Source: Uliginosibacterium sp. 31-16
GTDB taxonomy: Bacteria; Pseudomonadota; Gammaproteobacteria; Burkholderiales; Rhodocyclaceae
NCBI RefSeq assembly: GCF_030730865.1
Contig: NZ_JAVALZ010000007.1
Location: 1-64,000 of the forward strand
Length of the DNA: 64,000 bases
Reading direction: 5' to 3'
Position numbers and translations under genes: made by a program. The notes beneath the pieces were generated by a model, which made no database searches, had not been told where the DNA came from, and worked only from the letters and a program-made list of their open reading frames with translations. The first letter of the stretch is position 1; the number at the start of each line of letters is the position of its first letter. Shown in pieces: positions 63,279-64,000 of the stretch.

Positions 63279-63487
63279 TGCAACGTACCAAGGGCTGAGC
63301 GGACCAGGTGATTGAATAACCCAGGGGCGCGTAAGCGGGCGATATGGGCTGGATTGCTGCATTAGCCAGAGGGCTGGGTTGCTGGATTTGAAAGCCGGGC
63401 TGGGAATTTGGGGCCTGCTAGAATGAGCAGGACAGAGAAAGGGCGTGGTCATTCGGCTACGCCTTGTGTTTTTGCAAGGTTGAACTC

Positions 63488-64000
63488 ATGAGTAAAAATA
63501 GTATTCCCCGCGTGGGTTTTGTCAGTCTTGGGTGTCCGAAGGCGGCAAGTGACGCTGAAAGCATTCTCACCCGTTTGCGTGCCGAGGGCTACGAAGTCGC
63601 TTCGCAATACGCAGGGGCTGATCTGGTTGTCGTGAACACCTGCGGGTTCATTGACGCCGCAGTGGAAGAGTCTCTGGACGCAATCGGTGAGGCGCTCAAC
63701 GAGAACGGCAAGGTTATTGTGACCGGTTGTCTTGGTGCGAAAAAGGATGGCGCCGGACGTGGCATTGTCGAGCAGGTACATCCAAAAGTGCTGGCGGTTA
63801 CCGGGCCGCATGCAACCGAAGAGGTCATGACTGCGGTGCATCAGTATCTGCCCAAACCGCATGATCCCTTCACCGACCTTGTTCCGCCGCAAGGCATTCG
63901 TCTGACGCCAGATCACTATGCATACCTGAAGATTTCAGAAGGGTGCAATCATCGTTGCAGCTTCTGCATTATCCCCTCCCTGCGCGGCGATCTTGTTTCC
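63488..64000 (+). CDS. rimO: Ribosomal protein S12 methylthiotransferase RimO (5' part)
   Basis: Radical SAM enzyme that methylthiolates Asp88 of ribosomal protein S12. The 171 residues present cover the N-terminal MTTase domain ([59 protein letters not shown]; three Cys for the auxiliary cluster) and the radical SAM motif CNHRCSFC in [19 protein letters not shown]. The gene continues past the right edge. Confidence 0.95.
   Translation, partial: MSKNSIPRVGFVSLGCPKAASDAESILTRLRAEGYEVASQYAGADLVVVNTCGFIDAAVEESLDAIGEALNENGKVIVTGCLGAKKDGAGRGIVEQVHPKVLAVTGPHATEEVMTAVHQYLPKPHDPFTDLVPPQGIRLTPDHYAYLKISEGCNHRCSFCIIPSLRGDLVS

Overview
The window reads as a chromosomal stretch of a betaproteobacterium. 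Gene content and order point most naturally to the Rhodocyclales or a near relative: proS next to a lytic transglycosylase, dxs-ispA-xseB with a divergent Rieske oxygenase, divergent bamD/rluD, and phaC with two phbB copies and phaR. The genus cannot be fixed from sequence alone. Most genes are GC-rich. Two short islands are visibly richer in A+T: the DUF2513 gene near 31.4-31.8 kb and the AlbA_2 gene near 45.7-46.8 kb.

Layout. 0-8.6 kb: end of a 5S rRNA, dnaB, a lipoprotein, lytic transglycosylase and proS, rppH-coq7, an OsmC protein, a probable small RNA, rplM-rpsI, folE2. 8.6-13 kb: dxs-ispA-xseB (isoprenoid precursors) and a divergent Rieske oxygenase, separated by a perfect 19-bp inverted repeat. 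13-19 kb: sulfate uptake sbp-cysTWA, a DUF2726-like protein, a CueR-type regulator and cysC. 19-26.5 kb: chemoreceptor, copA, copZ, a diguanylate cyclase and a lipoprotein. 26.5-36.8 kb: polyphosphate:AMP phosphotransferase, an iron(III) ABC system (fbpC, fbpB, fbpA) with two Fur-box-like sites, DUF2946 and PCuAC proteins, a second sulfate-binding protein and a secreted MORN-repeat protein. 36.9-47 kb: radical SAM protein, aroG, and glucose/Entner-Doudoroff genes pgi, glk, pgl, edd. 47-54 kb: a pectinesterase with a polyserine linker, a tightly overlapping three-gene operon (degenerate glycosyltransferase, bactofilin-like solenoid, membrane protein) and panC. 54-64 kb: GGDEF-EAL protein, LysE exporter, bamD/rluD, the polyhydroxybutyrate cluster phaC-phbB-phbB and phaR, and the start of rimO.

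How the genes fit together. Sulfate uptake and activation (sbp-cysTWA, cysC, second sbp), copper handling (cueR, copA, copZ, PCuAC), Fur-controlled iron uptake and carbon storage as PHB are the main themes. The intergenic spaces carry an unusual load of palindromic repeats. One family, built on GAAGAG...CTCTTC half-sites, recurs at nine or more places, nearly always just downstream of a gene. At least four other inverted-repeat families are also present. No tRNA, CRISPR array, transposase or integrase was seen.

The two least explained items are a probable ~100-nt small RNA near 6.46-6.56 kb with two exposed anti-Shine-Dalgarno motifs, and the three-gene operon at 49.35-52.76 kb that joins a pseudo-glycosyltransferase to a membrane-anchored bactofilin-like protein.
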